Source: JAJPKK01 sp963787675
GTDB lineage: Bacteria; Pseudomonadota; Alphaproteobacteria; Rhizobiales; Xanthobacteraceae
Direction: 5' to 3'
Assembly (NCBI GenBank): GCA_963787675.1
Contig: CAWBDV010000016.1
Span: 62,001-126,000, forward strand
DNA length: 64,000 bases
Shown here in pieces: positions 23,739-32,757 of the stretch. Under the pieces are notes generated by a model. That model worked only from the letters and a program-made list of their open reading frames with translations. It searched no databases and was not told where the DNA came from. Position 1 is the first letter of the stretch. Each line of letters opens with the position of its first letter. A program made the translations under genes and the position numbers.

Positions 23739-25589
23739 TCACCCCAACGCCTCCAACTCGCCGATCATCCGCTCGATCACGCCGAGGCCGCCCTGCCAGA
23801 ACGTGGGGTCGCGGGCATCGAGGCCGAACGGCTTGAGCAGTTCCGAATGATGCTCGGTGCCGCCGGCCGCGAGCATGGCGAGATAGCGGTCGGCGAAGCC
23901 TTCGTGGGCGCGCTCGTAGACGGCGAACAGCGAGTTCACGAGGCAATCGCCGAATGCATAGGCGTAGACGTAGAACGGCGCGTGGATGAAGTGGCCGATG
24001 TAGGTCCAAAATGTCTCGTAGCCCGGTTTGATCTCGATCGCCGGGCCGAGGCTTTCGCGCTGCACGTCGAGCCAAATCTCGCACAGCCGCTCGGAAGTCA
24101 ATTCGCCGTTGCGGCGCTCGGTGTGGACCGCGCGCTCGAAGGTGTAAAACGCGATCTGCCGCACCACCGTATTGAGCATGTCCTCGACCTTGGCGGCGAG
24201 CGTCGCCTTGCGGGCCTTCGGGTCGGATGTTGCGGCGATGATGCGCCGGAACGTCAGCATCTCGCCGAAGACGCTTGCAGTTTCCGCGAGCGTCAGCGGA
24301 GTTTCGGCCATCAGCACGCCGTTTGGCGCGGCCAACACCTGGTGCACGCCATGACCTAGCTCGTGGGCGAGCGTCATGACGTCGCGTGGCTTGCCCTGAT
24401 AGTTGAGGTGGATGAACGGGTGCGCCGACGGCACCGTCGGATGGGCAAAGGCGCCCTGCCGCTTGCCCGGACGAACCGGCGCATCAATCCAGCGATCGGT
24501 GAAGAAGCGCTCGGCGATGTTGGCCATCGCCGGCGAAAATGACTGGTAAGCTGCAAGTACGGTGTCCTTGGCTTCCTGCCACGGTATCGCGCGCGTCGGC
24601 ACCGCCGGCAGCGGCGCGTTACGATCCCAGTAAGGAAGCCGTTTCTTGCCGAACCACTTCGCCTTGAGCGCGTAGTAGCGGTGCGACAGCCGCGGATAAG
24701 CCTCCCGCACGGCACGGACCAGCGCCTCGACCACCTCGCGCTCGATCCGATTGTCGAGATGGCGGGCGTCGGCGATGTCGGCAAAGCCGCGCCAGCGATC
24801 GGAGATTTCCTTGTCCTTGGCGAGCGTGTTGGTGATCAGCGTGAACACGCCCAGGTGTTCGCGGAACGTCCGTCCTAGCGCCTCGGCCGCCGCCTTGCGG
24901 TTTCGCTCGTTGCGGTCTTGCAAGAGATTGAGGGTCGGCTCGATGGCAAGCGTCTTCGTCCCGACCTTGAAGCGCAGTCCGGCGATGGTGTCGTTGAACA
25001 ACCGATTCCACGCTGCCTGCCCGGTGACCGATTTCTCGTGGAACAACTGCTCCACGCGATCCTCGAGCTGATAAGGCTTGGCCTTGCGCAGGTCCGTGAG
25101 CCATGGCCGGTAGTGGCCGAGCGCCGGATCCGTCATGGCGCGCTCCAGGACCGCGTCATCGATGCGGTTGAGCTCCAAGGAAAAGAACAAGAGATGCGAT
25201 GACGACGTGGTTACGCGGTCCTGCACGTCGCCATAGAATTTCGCCCGCACCGGATCGGTGGTGTTGCCGCTGTAGACAAGCTGCGCATAGGAGACGACAC
25301 GGCCGATGAGATCGTCGATCGTCTCGTAGGTCTTGATCGCTGCGGCAAGCGCCCGGCCGGCACTGGGCTGGTCGGCGAGGCCGAGGAGCTTGCCTTTATA
25401 TTGTTCCTCGAACTTCAGACACATTGCGTCAGCGCGCGCGAGATCCTCTTTGATCTGCGGGGAATTGAGGCTCGGATAGAGCGCGGACAAGTCCCACTCT
25501 GGGAGCTTTCCGATGGCTGCGGGCTTTGCGGCTTTCGCTGCGCGCGCCGGCGGCTTCTTACGCCTTATGGCATTTGACCGGGTCAGCAT
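23739..25589 (-). CDS. pepF: Oligoendopeptidase F family metallopeptidase (M3)
   Basis: 616 residues from the ATG at 25589 (an in-frame TTG at 25595 is less likely). The zinc motif is LAHELGHGVHQVL, with the third ligand Glu in ETASVFGEML about 25 residues on, as in M3 peptidases. The C-terminal segment IGHFIHAPFYVYAYAFG contains the substrate-gating His and Tyr. It is a cytoplasmic enzyme that degrades short peptides. The Lys/Ala-rich N-terminal 30 residues are non-conserved. It is divergent from the sigma-54 response regulator, with about 215 noncoding bases between. Confidence 0.92.
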   Translation of the reverse strand: MLTRSNAIRRKKPPARAAKAAKPAAIGKLPEWDLSALYPSLNSPQIKEDLARADAMCLKFEEQYKGKLLGLADQPSAGRALAAAIKTYETIDDLIGRVVSYAQLVYSGNTTDPVRAKFYGDVQDRVTTSSSHLLFFSLELNRIDDAVLERAMTDPALGHYRPWLTDLRKAKPYQLEDRVEQLFHEKSVTGQAAWNRLFNDTIAGLRFKVGTKTLAIEPTLNLLQDRNERNRKAAAEALGRTFREHLGVFTLITNTLAKDKEISDRWRGFADIADARHLDNRIEREVVEALVRAVREAYPRLSHRYYALKAKWFGKKRLPYWDRNAPLPAVPTRAIPWQEAKDTVLAAYQSFSPAMANIAERFFTDRWIDAPVRPGKRQGAFAHPTVPSAHPFIHLNYQGKPRDVMTLAHELGHGVHQVLAAPNGVLMAETPLTLAETASVFGEMLTFRRIIAATSDPKARKATLAAKVEDMLNTVVRQIAFYTFERAVHTERRNGELTSERLCEIWLDVQRESLGPAIEIKPGYETFWTYIGHFIHAPFYVYAYAFGDCLVNSLFAVYERAHEGFADRYLAMLAAGGTEHHSELLKPFGLDARDPTFWQGGLGVIERMIGELEALG

Positions 25590-25806
25590 GGGCAATGCAC
25601 TTTCACGTGTCTCATGGATCGGTTCTTCACTCTTCGTCCCTGATGCACGACGATTGTGGCCATGAAAGGCAGGGGTGCATTTTTACACGCTGTTAAGGCT
25701 GATGGGGGACAGTGCCTCGAATCGAAACAACAGATGAGCTGAGCCTGCGCAAACGAAGTGCAGCCGTGTGTCACCTGGGCGTACGTCCTCACATAGTGGA
25801 GTCCCG

Positions 25807-27339
25807 ATGGCGGAGCGCATCCTGATCGTCGATGACGACCCGGTGCAGCGCCGGCTCATCGAGAACATGGCGCAAAGGGCGGGTTACGAGACGGCAACGG
25901 CCGAAGGCGGGGAAGCGGCGCTGGCAGTGATGCTAGGGGCCGAAGCGCCGCCGATCCATGGCGTCGTGCTCGACCTCGTCATGCCTGATCTCGATGGCCT
26001 TGGCGTGCTAGGAAAGATGCGGGAAGCCGGCCTCGACATTCCAGTCGTCGTGCAGACTGCCCATGGCGGCATCGACAACGTGGTCACTGCCATGCGGGCG
26101 GGCGCCGTCGATTTCGTGGTCAAGCCGGTTGGTGCCGAGCGGCTCACGGTGTCGCTTCGCAATGCGCTGGCGGCGCGCGCGCTTGCGGGCGAAATCGCCC
26201 GCTTCAAGCGAAGCCGCAACGGCACTTTGACCTTTCGCGACATCATCACCCGCAGTCCGCAAATGCAGGCCGTGCTGCGCGCGGCTGAGAAGACCGCAAG
26301 TTCCGCGATTCCGGTGCTTATCGAAGGCGAGACCGGTGTCGGCAAGGAATTGATCGCGCGCGCGATCCATGGGTCTGGTGAGCGGAGAGCCAAGCCGTTC
26401 GTCGCCGTAAACTGCGGCGCACTGCCGGAAAATCTCGTCGAATCGATCCTGTTCGGACACGAAAAAGGTGCGTTCACCGGCGCAGCCGAGCGACGCGATG
26501 GCAAATTCGTCGACGCTTCGGGAGGTACGCTGTTTCTTGATGAAGTCGGCGAACTGCCGCCGGCCGTTCAGGTCAAGCTGCTGCGGGCGATTCAGGAGGG
26601 CGAAGTCGATCCGGTCGGCGGCAAAAAGCCGATCAAGGTCAACGCGCGGATCATTTCGGCGACCAATCGCGATCTCATGACGGACGTCAAATCCGGCCGC
26701 TTCCGCGAGGATCTATTTTATCGTCTTCACGTCTTTCCGATCACGGTGCCGCCGTTGCGCGAGCGGGTCGAAGATATCTCCGAGCTGGTGCGCCACTTCC
26801 TGATTCGTTTCGCTGCCGAGGAGGGGAAGCGCATCAGGTCGGTCTCGGCCGATGCGCTGCGGATGCTCACGACACATGCCTGGCCCGGCAATGTGCGGCA
26901 GCTCGAGAACACTGTTTTCCGCGCGGTGGTATTGGCGGAGGGCGAAGAAATCACGAGCGCGGAATTTCCTCAGATCGTGGCACAAATCGGGCAGCGCGAC
27001 AGCGCGACGTTCGACCGGCAAGCGGGAGACGCACCGGCTGGCGATCGCGTCGGGTCGTTAGCCGCTGACGCGTGGACGCCTCTCGAAACGCCGCTGATTC
27101 TTGATGCGAGCGCTGAGCACACATTGATACCGGCCGCCGCGGCGAATGCAGCTAGCACATTGAATTTGCTCGACTCCGAAGGGGATGTTCGCCCTCTCGA
27201 CGACATCGAGGCGGACGTTATTCGCTTCGCGCTTGCTCATTATCGGGGGCAGATGTCGCAGGCCGCACGGCGATTGCGGATTGGACGATCTACCCTCTAC
27301 CGCAAGCTTGACGGACTGGGGCTCGCGATTGCCGATTGA
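25807..27339 (+). CDS. Sigma-54-dependent response regulator (NtrC family)
   Basis: 510 residues: receiver domain (acidic pocket DDD at 9-11, phosphoacceptor D56 in VVLDLVMPD, K106 in FVVKPVG), AAA+ domain (Walker A GETGVGKE at 174-181, sigma-54 contact loop GAFTGA at 221-226, Walker B GGTLFLDEV), and a Fis-type HTH at the end (MSQAARRLRIGRSTLYRKL). All activity motifs are intact, so it should activate RpoN promoters when phosphorylated. No cognate histidine kinase is in the window, so it is an orphan here. A linker of about 70 residues before the HTH is unusually long. Confidence 0.92.
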   Translation: MAERILIVDDDPVQRRLIENMAQRAGYETATAEGGEAALAVMLGAEAPPIHGVVLDLVMPDLDGLGVLGKMREAGLDIPVVVQTAHGGIDNVVTAMRAGAVDFVVKPVGAERLTVSLRNALAARALAGEIARFKRSRNGTLTFRDIITRSPQMQAVLRAAEKTASSAIPVLIEGETGVGKELIARAIHGSGERRAKPFVAVNCGALPENLVESILFGHEKGAFTGAAERRDGKFVDASGGTLFLDEVGELPPAVQVKLLRAIQEGEVDPVGGKKPIKVNARIISATNRDLMTDVKSGRFREDLFYRLHVFPITVPPLRERVEDISELVRHFLIRFAAEEGKRIRSVSADALRMLTTHAWPGNVRQLENTVFRAVVLAEGEEITSAEFPQIVAQIGQRDSATFDRQAGDAPAGDRVGSLAADAWTPLETPLILDASAEHTLIPAAAANAASTLNLLDSEGDVRPLDDIEADVIRFALAHYRGQMSQAARRLRIGRSTLYRKLDGLGLAIAD

Positions 27340-27369
27340 ATCTGCAGACGAGTTGCTCCGCCGCTACAC

Positions 27370-27400
27370 TTGCGCCAAATTTACATGGTTGGGGTATAAA
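27370..27400 (+). promoter_or_regulatory. Possible sigma-70-type promoter for the L,D-transpeptidase
   Basis: TTGCGC (27370-27375) and TATAAA (27395-27400) with a 19-base spacer, about 120 bases before the start codon. The spacer is two bases longer than ideal and the -35 is imperfect, so this is a candidate only. Confidence 0.3.
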
Positions 27401-27519
27401 TACGGTGCGGGGGCGTCGGGGGATGGCTACATTCCCAAAACTTTTGGTTGGCCATGAACCGTGGGGCGTGCTCCTGCGCGTGAGCTGTTTTGTCGCCCTT
27501 GACAGTGAGGACAGTTGAA

Positions 27520-29688
27520 ATGCGCTCATCTCGTCTTGACCGCTGGCTTGCGACTACGGCTCTTTTGCTAGTGACGACTGCCGGGGCTCTCCCCGTGCAG
27601 GCGGCGCCGGAGAGGGACCCGGAATTTACCGCCGTTGTGTCGGTGCCGGTGCCTCCGCCCGCCGCAGCCCCGACAGTCAACGATCTCGGTCCGCCTGTCG
27701 CCGCCGCACCGCCAGCGGCGGCTGCGCCGATCAATCCGGCGAACGCGCCTGCAATCGCAGCGCCCGCTGTCACCGCTCCCGCTACGGCAAAGTCGCCGGC
27801 CGCAGCGACGCCGCTTGCTGCCGCCGCCGTCTCACCAACTCCGTCCGTTGTCCCAGCGTCCGCCGCCGTCACGCCGCCTGTGTCCGCAACGCCACCGGCA
27901 GCTGCCGTCGCGCCGCCCGCGTCCGCAACGCCGCCGGCTCCTGTTCAGGCCGCCGTGCCGCCGAAGCCGATGGCCCCGGTCACTCCGGTGGCTGCGCCCG
28001 CTACCGAGACGCCTGCTGCAATCCCGGCAGTGGCGCCTGCCGCCGAGCCGGCAGCGCCGCCGCCTGCTCCGGCCGTCGTGGCCGCGCCCGCCGAGCTTGC
28101 GCCGGTCGCGGAAAAGATTCGCGATCTGTTGAACGCCAAGGCCGACCGTTGGTTTGACCGCAAAGCCAAGCAGTCCGTGGAAGCGTTTTATTCGGCCCGC
28201 GGCTACGAGCCGATCTGGTCTGACAACGGTGCCGAAAGCGCGCGTGCCATTGCTGCCACCAAGTTTTTCGCCGGCGTCGATTCGGATGGCCTCGATCCGA
28301 GCGACTATTCGGTTCCAAGTTTCGCGAACACCGATCCCGCTTCCCTGGCAGAGGCCGAGCTGAAGTTTACCGCGACGGCGCTGACCTTCGCGCGCCATGC
28401 TCAGATCGGCCGCATCCATTATTCGCGTGTCAGCAACGACATCCTGTACGAGCTGGCGATGCCCGAGCCGGCCGAAATTCTCGGCAGACTGTCCGGAGCG
28501 GCAGATGTCGCGACGGCGCTTGCGGGCTTCTACCCGCCGCATGCGGAGTATAAGGCGCTCAAGGCAAAGCTCGCTGAAATCCGCGGCGGCGGGAGCAGCG
28601 AAGGCTCGTCGATTCGAATCGCGGCCGGTCCGCAGCTTCGCGTCGGGATGAAGGACGGCCGCGTTCCGAAGCTGCGCGAGCGGCTCGACGTGAACGGCGA
28701 TCCGGACGATCTGACTTACGATAAAACCTTGGCTGAGGCGGTGAAAAGCTTCCAGCGCCAGCACAGTCTGCAAGATTCCGGCAACCTGACTACCGCGACC
28801 ATCGAGAAGCTCAACGGTCCGCGGCATGATCGCGACGTCGATCTCATCATCGTCAACATGGAACGTTGGCGTTGGCTGCCGCGCGATCTCGGCAAAGCCT
28901 ACGTGATGGTCAATCTCCCGAACTTCACCCTCAAGGTGATGGACCAGGGCAAGATGGTGTGGACCACCAGGATCGTCTCGGGCGCGCCGGGCGAGAAAGC
29001 AACGCCGCTCCTCACCGAGACGATGAAGTACATCACCGTCAATCCGACCTGGAACGTGCCGCCGTCGATCATTCACAACGAGTACCTGCCGGCGCTCTCG
29101 CGCGATCCTACCGTGCTCGACCGCATGGGCCTGAGGATGGAACACAATCGCGATGGTTCGGTGCATATCTGGCAGCCGCCCGGCGCGGGCAACGCGCTCG
29201 GTCGCATCCGCTTCAATTTCCCGAACAAGTTCCTGGTGTACCAGCACGACACGCCGGACAAATACATGTTCGCGCACGAGCGGCGGGCCTACAGCCACGG
29301 CTGCATGCGCGTGCAGTTCCCGGATCAATATGCTGAAGCGCTGCTCAACATCTCAAATCCGGCAGATGGCTATACCGCCGACAAGATCCGCAGGATGTAC
29401 GGGACGGGCGAGCGCGACATTCACCTCAACACACCGATCCCGGTCCATCTGACGTATCAGACGGCTTTTGTGGACGATGCCGGCCATCTCGTCACCCGCG
29501 AGGATATCTACGGTCGCGACGCGCGCATGTTCGCCTTGATGAAGGGCGACGAGCGACGGATGGCCGACGTGCCGGTGGAACGTCGAGAGGCCAGCAACGG
29601 CAGCGGCGGAGCCCCGAACGGCGTGCGGCGTCAAGCCTCGCGATATCCGCAGGGTCCAACCTCGATCTTCGGGATGTTCTTCCGCTAG
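27520..29688 (+). CDS. L,D-transpeptidase (YcbB-like) with Ala/Pro-rich N-terminal region
   Basis: 722 residues; ATG 27520 opens a signal peptide (TTALLLVTTAGALPVQAA). Residues ~30-190 are a low-complexity Ala/Pro/Val region that could span the periplasm. Then come a scaffold domain (WFDRKAKQSVEAFYSARGY), a peptidoglycan-binding domain near 373-433 (LREAVKSFQRQ-like AEAVKSFQRQHSLQDSG) and the YkuD catalytic domain near 443-627 with RAYSHGCMRVQFP, catalytic Cys at about 595. It would form 3-3 cross-links in peptidoglycan or attach proteins to it. The terminator right after the gene shows it is monocistronic or last in its unit. Confidence 0.9.
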   Translation: MRSSRLDRWLATTALLLVTTAGALPVQAAPERDPEFTAVVSVPVPPPAAAPTVNDLGPPVAAAPPAAAAPINPANAPAIAAPAVTAPATAKSPAAATPLAAAAVSPTPSVVPASAAVTPPVSATPPAAAVAPPASATPPAPVQAAVPPKPMAPVTPVAAPATETPAAIPAVAPAAEPAAPPPAPAVVAAPAELAPVAEKIRDLLNAKADRWFDRKAKQSVEAFYSARGYEPIWSDNGAESARAIAATKFFAGVDSDGLDPSDYSVPSFANTDPASLAEAELKFTATALTFARHAQIGRIHYSRVSNDILYELAMPEPAEILGRLSGAADVATALAGFYPPHAEYKALKAKLAEIRGGGSSEGSSIRIAAGPQLRVGMKDGRVPKLRERLDVNGDPDDLTYDKTLAEAVKSFQRQHSLQDSGNLTTATIEKLNGPRHDRDVDLIIVNMERWRWLPRDLGKAYVMVNLPNFTLKVMDQGKMVWTTRIVSGAPGEKATPLLTETMKYITVNPTWNVPPSIIHNEYLPALSRDPTVLDRMGLRMEHNRDGSVHIWQPPGAGNALGRIRFNFPNKFLVYQHDTPDKYMFAHERRAYSHGCMRVQFPDQYAEALLNISNPADGYTADKIRRMYGTGERDIHLNTPIPVHLTYQTAFVDDAGHLVTREDIYGRDARMFALMKGDERRMADVPVERREASNGSGGAPNGVRRQASRYPQGPTSIFGMFFR

Positions 29689-29732
29689 CCGGAGGGAACT
29701 CCCGGGTAAGCGTTTCGACAGGTTGATAAATC

Positions 29733-29765
29733 GCCGGCCGGGGGTTTCCCAGCCGGCTTTTTTTT
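29733..29765 (+). terminator. Intrinsic terminator after the L,D-transpeptidase
   Basis: GCCGGC (29733-29738) pairs with GCCGGC (29752-29757), enclosing an inner GGGG-TTT-CCC pairing, and is followed by a run of eight T (29758-29765). A classical strong rho-independent terminator about 45 bases after the stop codon. Confidence 0.9.
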
Positions 29766-29867
29766 GCCATACTAGGCCAGTAGGGGTAGTTGTGCGGTTT
29801 GGGGGGACAGGGGACGGCGGTAATCCCGCCTTAACCGATCCCATTAAAATTGGAGCTGTTCTCGAAA

Positions 29868-29888
29868 CCGTTACGCGCGTCGTAACGG
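29868..29888. promoter_or_regulatory. Inverted repeat upstream of the DUF882 gene
   Basis: CCGTTACG (29868-29875), spacer CGCGT, CGTAACGG (29881-29888): perfect 8-base arms, 44 bases before the likely GTG start of the DUF882 gene. The spacing fits a dimeric regulator site near a promoter; no regulator is identified. Confidence 0.45.
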
Positions 29889-29931
29889 TGCATCGGCCAA
29901 CCTCGTTGGCGGATCGGGAACGCGTGGGGAC

Positions 29932-31603
29932 GTGGGATCGCCAGTGCAAGTCAGCTTTGCGCGCCAATTAATCACCGCAGCAAGATCGTCGGGCGCCGGC
30001 CGTTGCGCCGTGCTCGCCGCCGTCATGCTCGCTTTCGGCAGCCGTGGGCTTGAGACCGCGATCGCGAACGGCGATACGCGGACCCTCACGATGCACCACA
30101 TCCACACCGGCGAGGACATCACCATCACCTACAAGCGTGATGGTCGCTACGATGAGGATGCGCTCGCGAAGCTCGACTGGTTCGTCGCGCGACTGGCGCC
30201 GCGAGGAAGCGATCCACATGGATCCGCGGCTTTATGACCTCGTGTGGGAGGCCGCGCGGCAGGCGGGCTCGAAGGAGCCGGTTCAGATCGTATGCGGTTA
30301 CCGCTCGCCGAATACCAACTCGATGCTCCGCAGCCGCAGCAGCGGGGTCGCGCGCTTCAGCCAGCACACGCTCGGCAAGGCGATGGACTTCTTCATTCCC
30401 GGCGCGCCGCTCGAAGAATTGCGCATCATTGGCGTGCGCCTGCAGCGGGGTGGCGTGGGCTACTATCCGACCTCAGGCTCGCCGTTCGTGCATCTCGACG
30501 TCGGTCCGGTGCGCTATTGGCCGCACGTGCCTGAGGCACAGATGGCGAAGGCGTTGCCGCAAGGGCGCACGATCTTTCCGCCCGCAGAAAGCCGCAGCTT
30601 CGAGCAGGCGTTGGCCGAGGTCAAGAAGCGTCAGCCGCCGGTGCAGGTCGCGAGTGCCGATGGTTCGGTGGTGCACAAGAAGAGCCTGCTGCACAGCCTG
30701 TTCAGCAAGGATGAAGAGGACGAAGCGGCTGAGGCCGATGAGGCGGCTGCTGCCCACGTGGCCGCGGCCGCGCCGGCACCAGTTACGCCGGCTTCGACAG
30801 CAACGGCGCCCCGCCGCAATGCCAATACCTACTCGCTTGCCTCGGTCGATTCGAAGCCGGAGACGGTGAAGATCACGACTGCGCCGGTGGTACCGATTCC
30901 GCCGGTGCGCGGACCTCGCGTTCAACTCGCCCAGGCCGGCGATAACATGCTCGTCGGCGGGACCCCCAGTCGCGACGACTGGACCTTTGCGGGCGCCTCG
31001 GAGCCGCCGCGGCCGCCGGCGCCGATCAAGCCCGCTACCGAACCGGAGATCACCGGCGGTGCTGCGACTCCGTGGCCGATGCGAACGGGCGCCGACACCG
31101 ATCACGTCCCGGCGGACGTAGCACTGTCCTACGCAGCCCAGTCGAGCCCGGGCGAACGAAGTCTCGGTCCAGCCATGCGACCCGAGCCCATGGGCGAGGC
31201 CTCGGCGCGCGCCGCTGCAAATGCTCCGGCGAAGATCACGACGCCGCCGCGTGACAACGTCACCACTATCACCAAGAAGACTTCCGTCCGCGCCGCGAGC
31301 CCGGAACCGGTGCAGCGCGCAACCTCGGTCGCCGTCGTGGCGAACGCCGGGATGCGTTATGACGACCCGTGGCTGCGCGCCATGTTGCTCACCCCGAGCC
31401 TGTCGAATTCGATGACGTCGATCATCTACGGCGAGATGGATCTTGAGCAATTGCGCGCGATGATGAAGAAGCCGACGACGACGATCACGATGTTGTTCGG
31501 CGACGACCCATATCCCGGAATCTCGCCGGATCGTTTCAATGGCGAAGCCGTCGTGTTCCTCGCGACCCACGCATTCAATCGTCGAACCGCCGCTCTGCGC
31601 TGA
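29932..31603 (+). CDS. DUF882 (YcbK/M15-like) envelope protein, frameshifted near codon 85
   Basis: The 5' frame from GTG 29932 gives a signal-like stretch (CAVLAAVMLAF) and the family opening NGDTRTLTMHHIHTGEDITI through ALAKLDWFV. The conserved text then continues one frame over as RDWRREEAIHMDPRLYDL, QIVCGYRSPNTNSML, SRSSGVARFSQHTLGKAMDF and RGGVGYYPTSGSPFVHLD, with the M15-type His/Asp metal ligands. Removing one base near 30187 joins the halves into a 556-residue protein. A Pro/Ala-rich, Lys-rich C-terminal half ends at 31603. These proteins are peptidoglycan-linked peptidase homologues. The L,D-transpeptidase upstream fits an envelope role. Confidence 0.75.
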
Positions 31604-31776
31604 CGGATCTCACACGCTGCTGCTGCGATGTCATGCGCGCCGCTTTGGGCGCGTATGCGCGCGTCATCAACAGTGTCACGGCCGCTGACAGTGTAGACCG
31701 ATGCAGCCTTGTGCTCGCGCGCATCGGCGGTTGTCCAAGCGCCATGCTGACGCGCGAACCCGGTTAGAAAACGCAA

Positions 31777-31799
31777 ATGGCCGGAACGGGTCCGGCCAT
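31777..31799 (-). terminator. Terminator-like hairpin downstream of gapR
   Basis: Read on the minus strand: ATGGCCGGA, loop CCCGT, TCCGGCCAT, then TTGCGTTTTC. Perfect 9-base arms and a T-rich tail 48 bases past the gapR stop codon. It lies in the ~240-base gap after the DUF882 gene, which otherwise shows nothing. Confidence 0.6.
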
Positions 31800-31846
31800 G
31801 AAGAGCGGAGTAAGCAGCGCCGAGCCGCGCTCGCAGCAGCGCCGCG

Positions 31847-32125
31847 TCAGATCATGCCAAGGGCGTGCAGGTATGTTTCCAGGATCGCGTCCTGTTCGGC
31901 GCGCTCGTTTTTGTCCTGCTTGCGCAGGCGGACGACGACGCGGAGTGTCTTGACGTCGAAGCCGTTGCCCTTGGCCTCGGCGTAGACATCGCGGATGTCG
32001 TCGGCAATCGCCTTCTTTTCTTCCTCGAGCCGCTCGATCCGTTCGACGATCGCCTTGAGCTGATCCTTCGCGAAGCGTGTCGCAGGCTTTTCATCGACGG
32101 CAGCAGCGGCGGTGGCAGTGGTCAT
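31847..32125 (-). CDS. gapR: GapR-family DNA-binding protein (DUF2312)
   Basis: 92 residues, almost entirely helical. The family signature is intact: QLKAIVERIERLEEEKKAI, DDIRDVYAEAKGNGFDVK, LRVVVRLRKQDKNERAEQ, ILETYLHALG. In Caulobacter GapR forms tetramers or dimers that clamp overtwisted AT-rich DNA, recruit topoisomerases and are important for chromosome structure and growth. GAGGA precedes the ATG. Each of these genes is typically a single essential-type locus in alphaproteobacteria. Confidence 0.92.
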   Translation of the reverse strand: MTTATAAAAVDEKPATRFAKDQLKAIVERIERLEEEKKAIADDIRDVYAEAKGNGFDVKTLRVVVRLRKQDKNERAEQDAILETYLHALGMI

Positions 32126-32277
32126 AAAGCGATCCTCACATGGACTCGAACGGGCGAGCGACGTTGCTCAACCACCGCCGATTCCGCAAGACGCGCGGCC
32201 GAGCGCGCGGCCAGTCATCCACAGCAGCTTGCCGCCACCCACATCATCCACATGATTCACAGGAACCAGTGCTCAAT

Positions 32278-32580
32278 TCAGTGCTTGGACGCGGCCTTTT
32301 CGAATGTCGCCTTCTGCTCCGCCGTCGCTTCGCGCTGATATTTCGCGCGCCACTCCTCGTAAGGCATGCCATAGACAGTCTCCCGGCTCATGTCCTTGGT
32401 CATGGCGATCCCTTTGGCGTCGGCCGCTTCCTTCATCCAATTCGACAGGCAGTTGCGGCAGAATCCGGCAAGATTCATCAGGTCAATGTTCTGCACATCG
32501 GTGCGCTGACGCAAATGCTCGACCAGGCGGCGGAACACAGCGGCGTCGAGCTCGGTTTGAGTCTTGTCATCGATCTTCAT
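32278..32580 (-). CDS. DUF1244 family protein
   Basis: 100 residues. The text VFRRLVEHLRQRTDVQNIDL, MNLAGFCRNCLSNWMKEAA and YGMPYEEWRAKYQ is the DUF1244 family. The CxxC pair (FCRNC) could bind a metal or be redox-active, which is not shown. The ATG at 32580 follows GGAGGAAATTCCG on the minus strand. Function unknown. It lies 150 bases upstream of gapR on the same strand and is divergent from the glycerate kinase gene. Confidence 0.88.
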   Translation of the reverse strand: MKIDDKTQTELDAAVFRRLVEHLRQRTDVQNIDLMNLAGFCRNCLSNWMKEAADAKGIAMTKDMSRETVYGMPYEEWRAKYQREATAEQKATFEKAASKH

Positions 32581-32757
32581 CGGAATTTCCTCCGTATGGA
32601 TACCAACATATGTGCGATCGGCGCACTGTCGACCCCTTTTGCCGATGCCCCTCGCGCACGCCGTCCTCCGCGTGGGCAGCACCTCTTGCCATGACCGACA
32701 GTCCGCCCGGATACTCATGGTCGGCCAAAAGTTCGGCATGAGGACCGTTCGCCCCTT

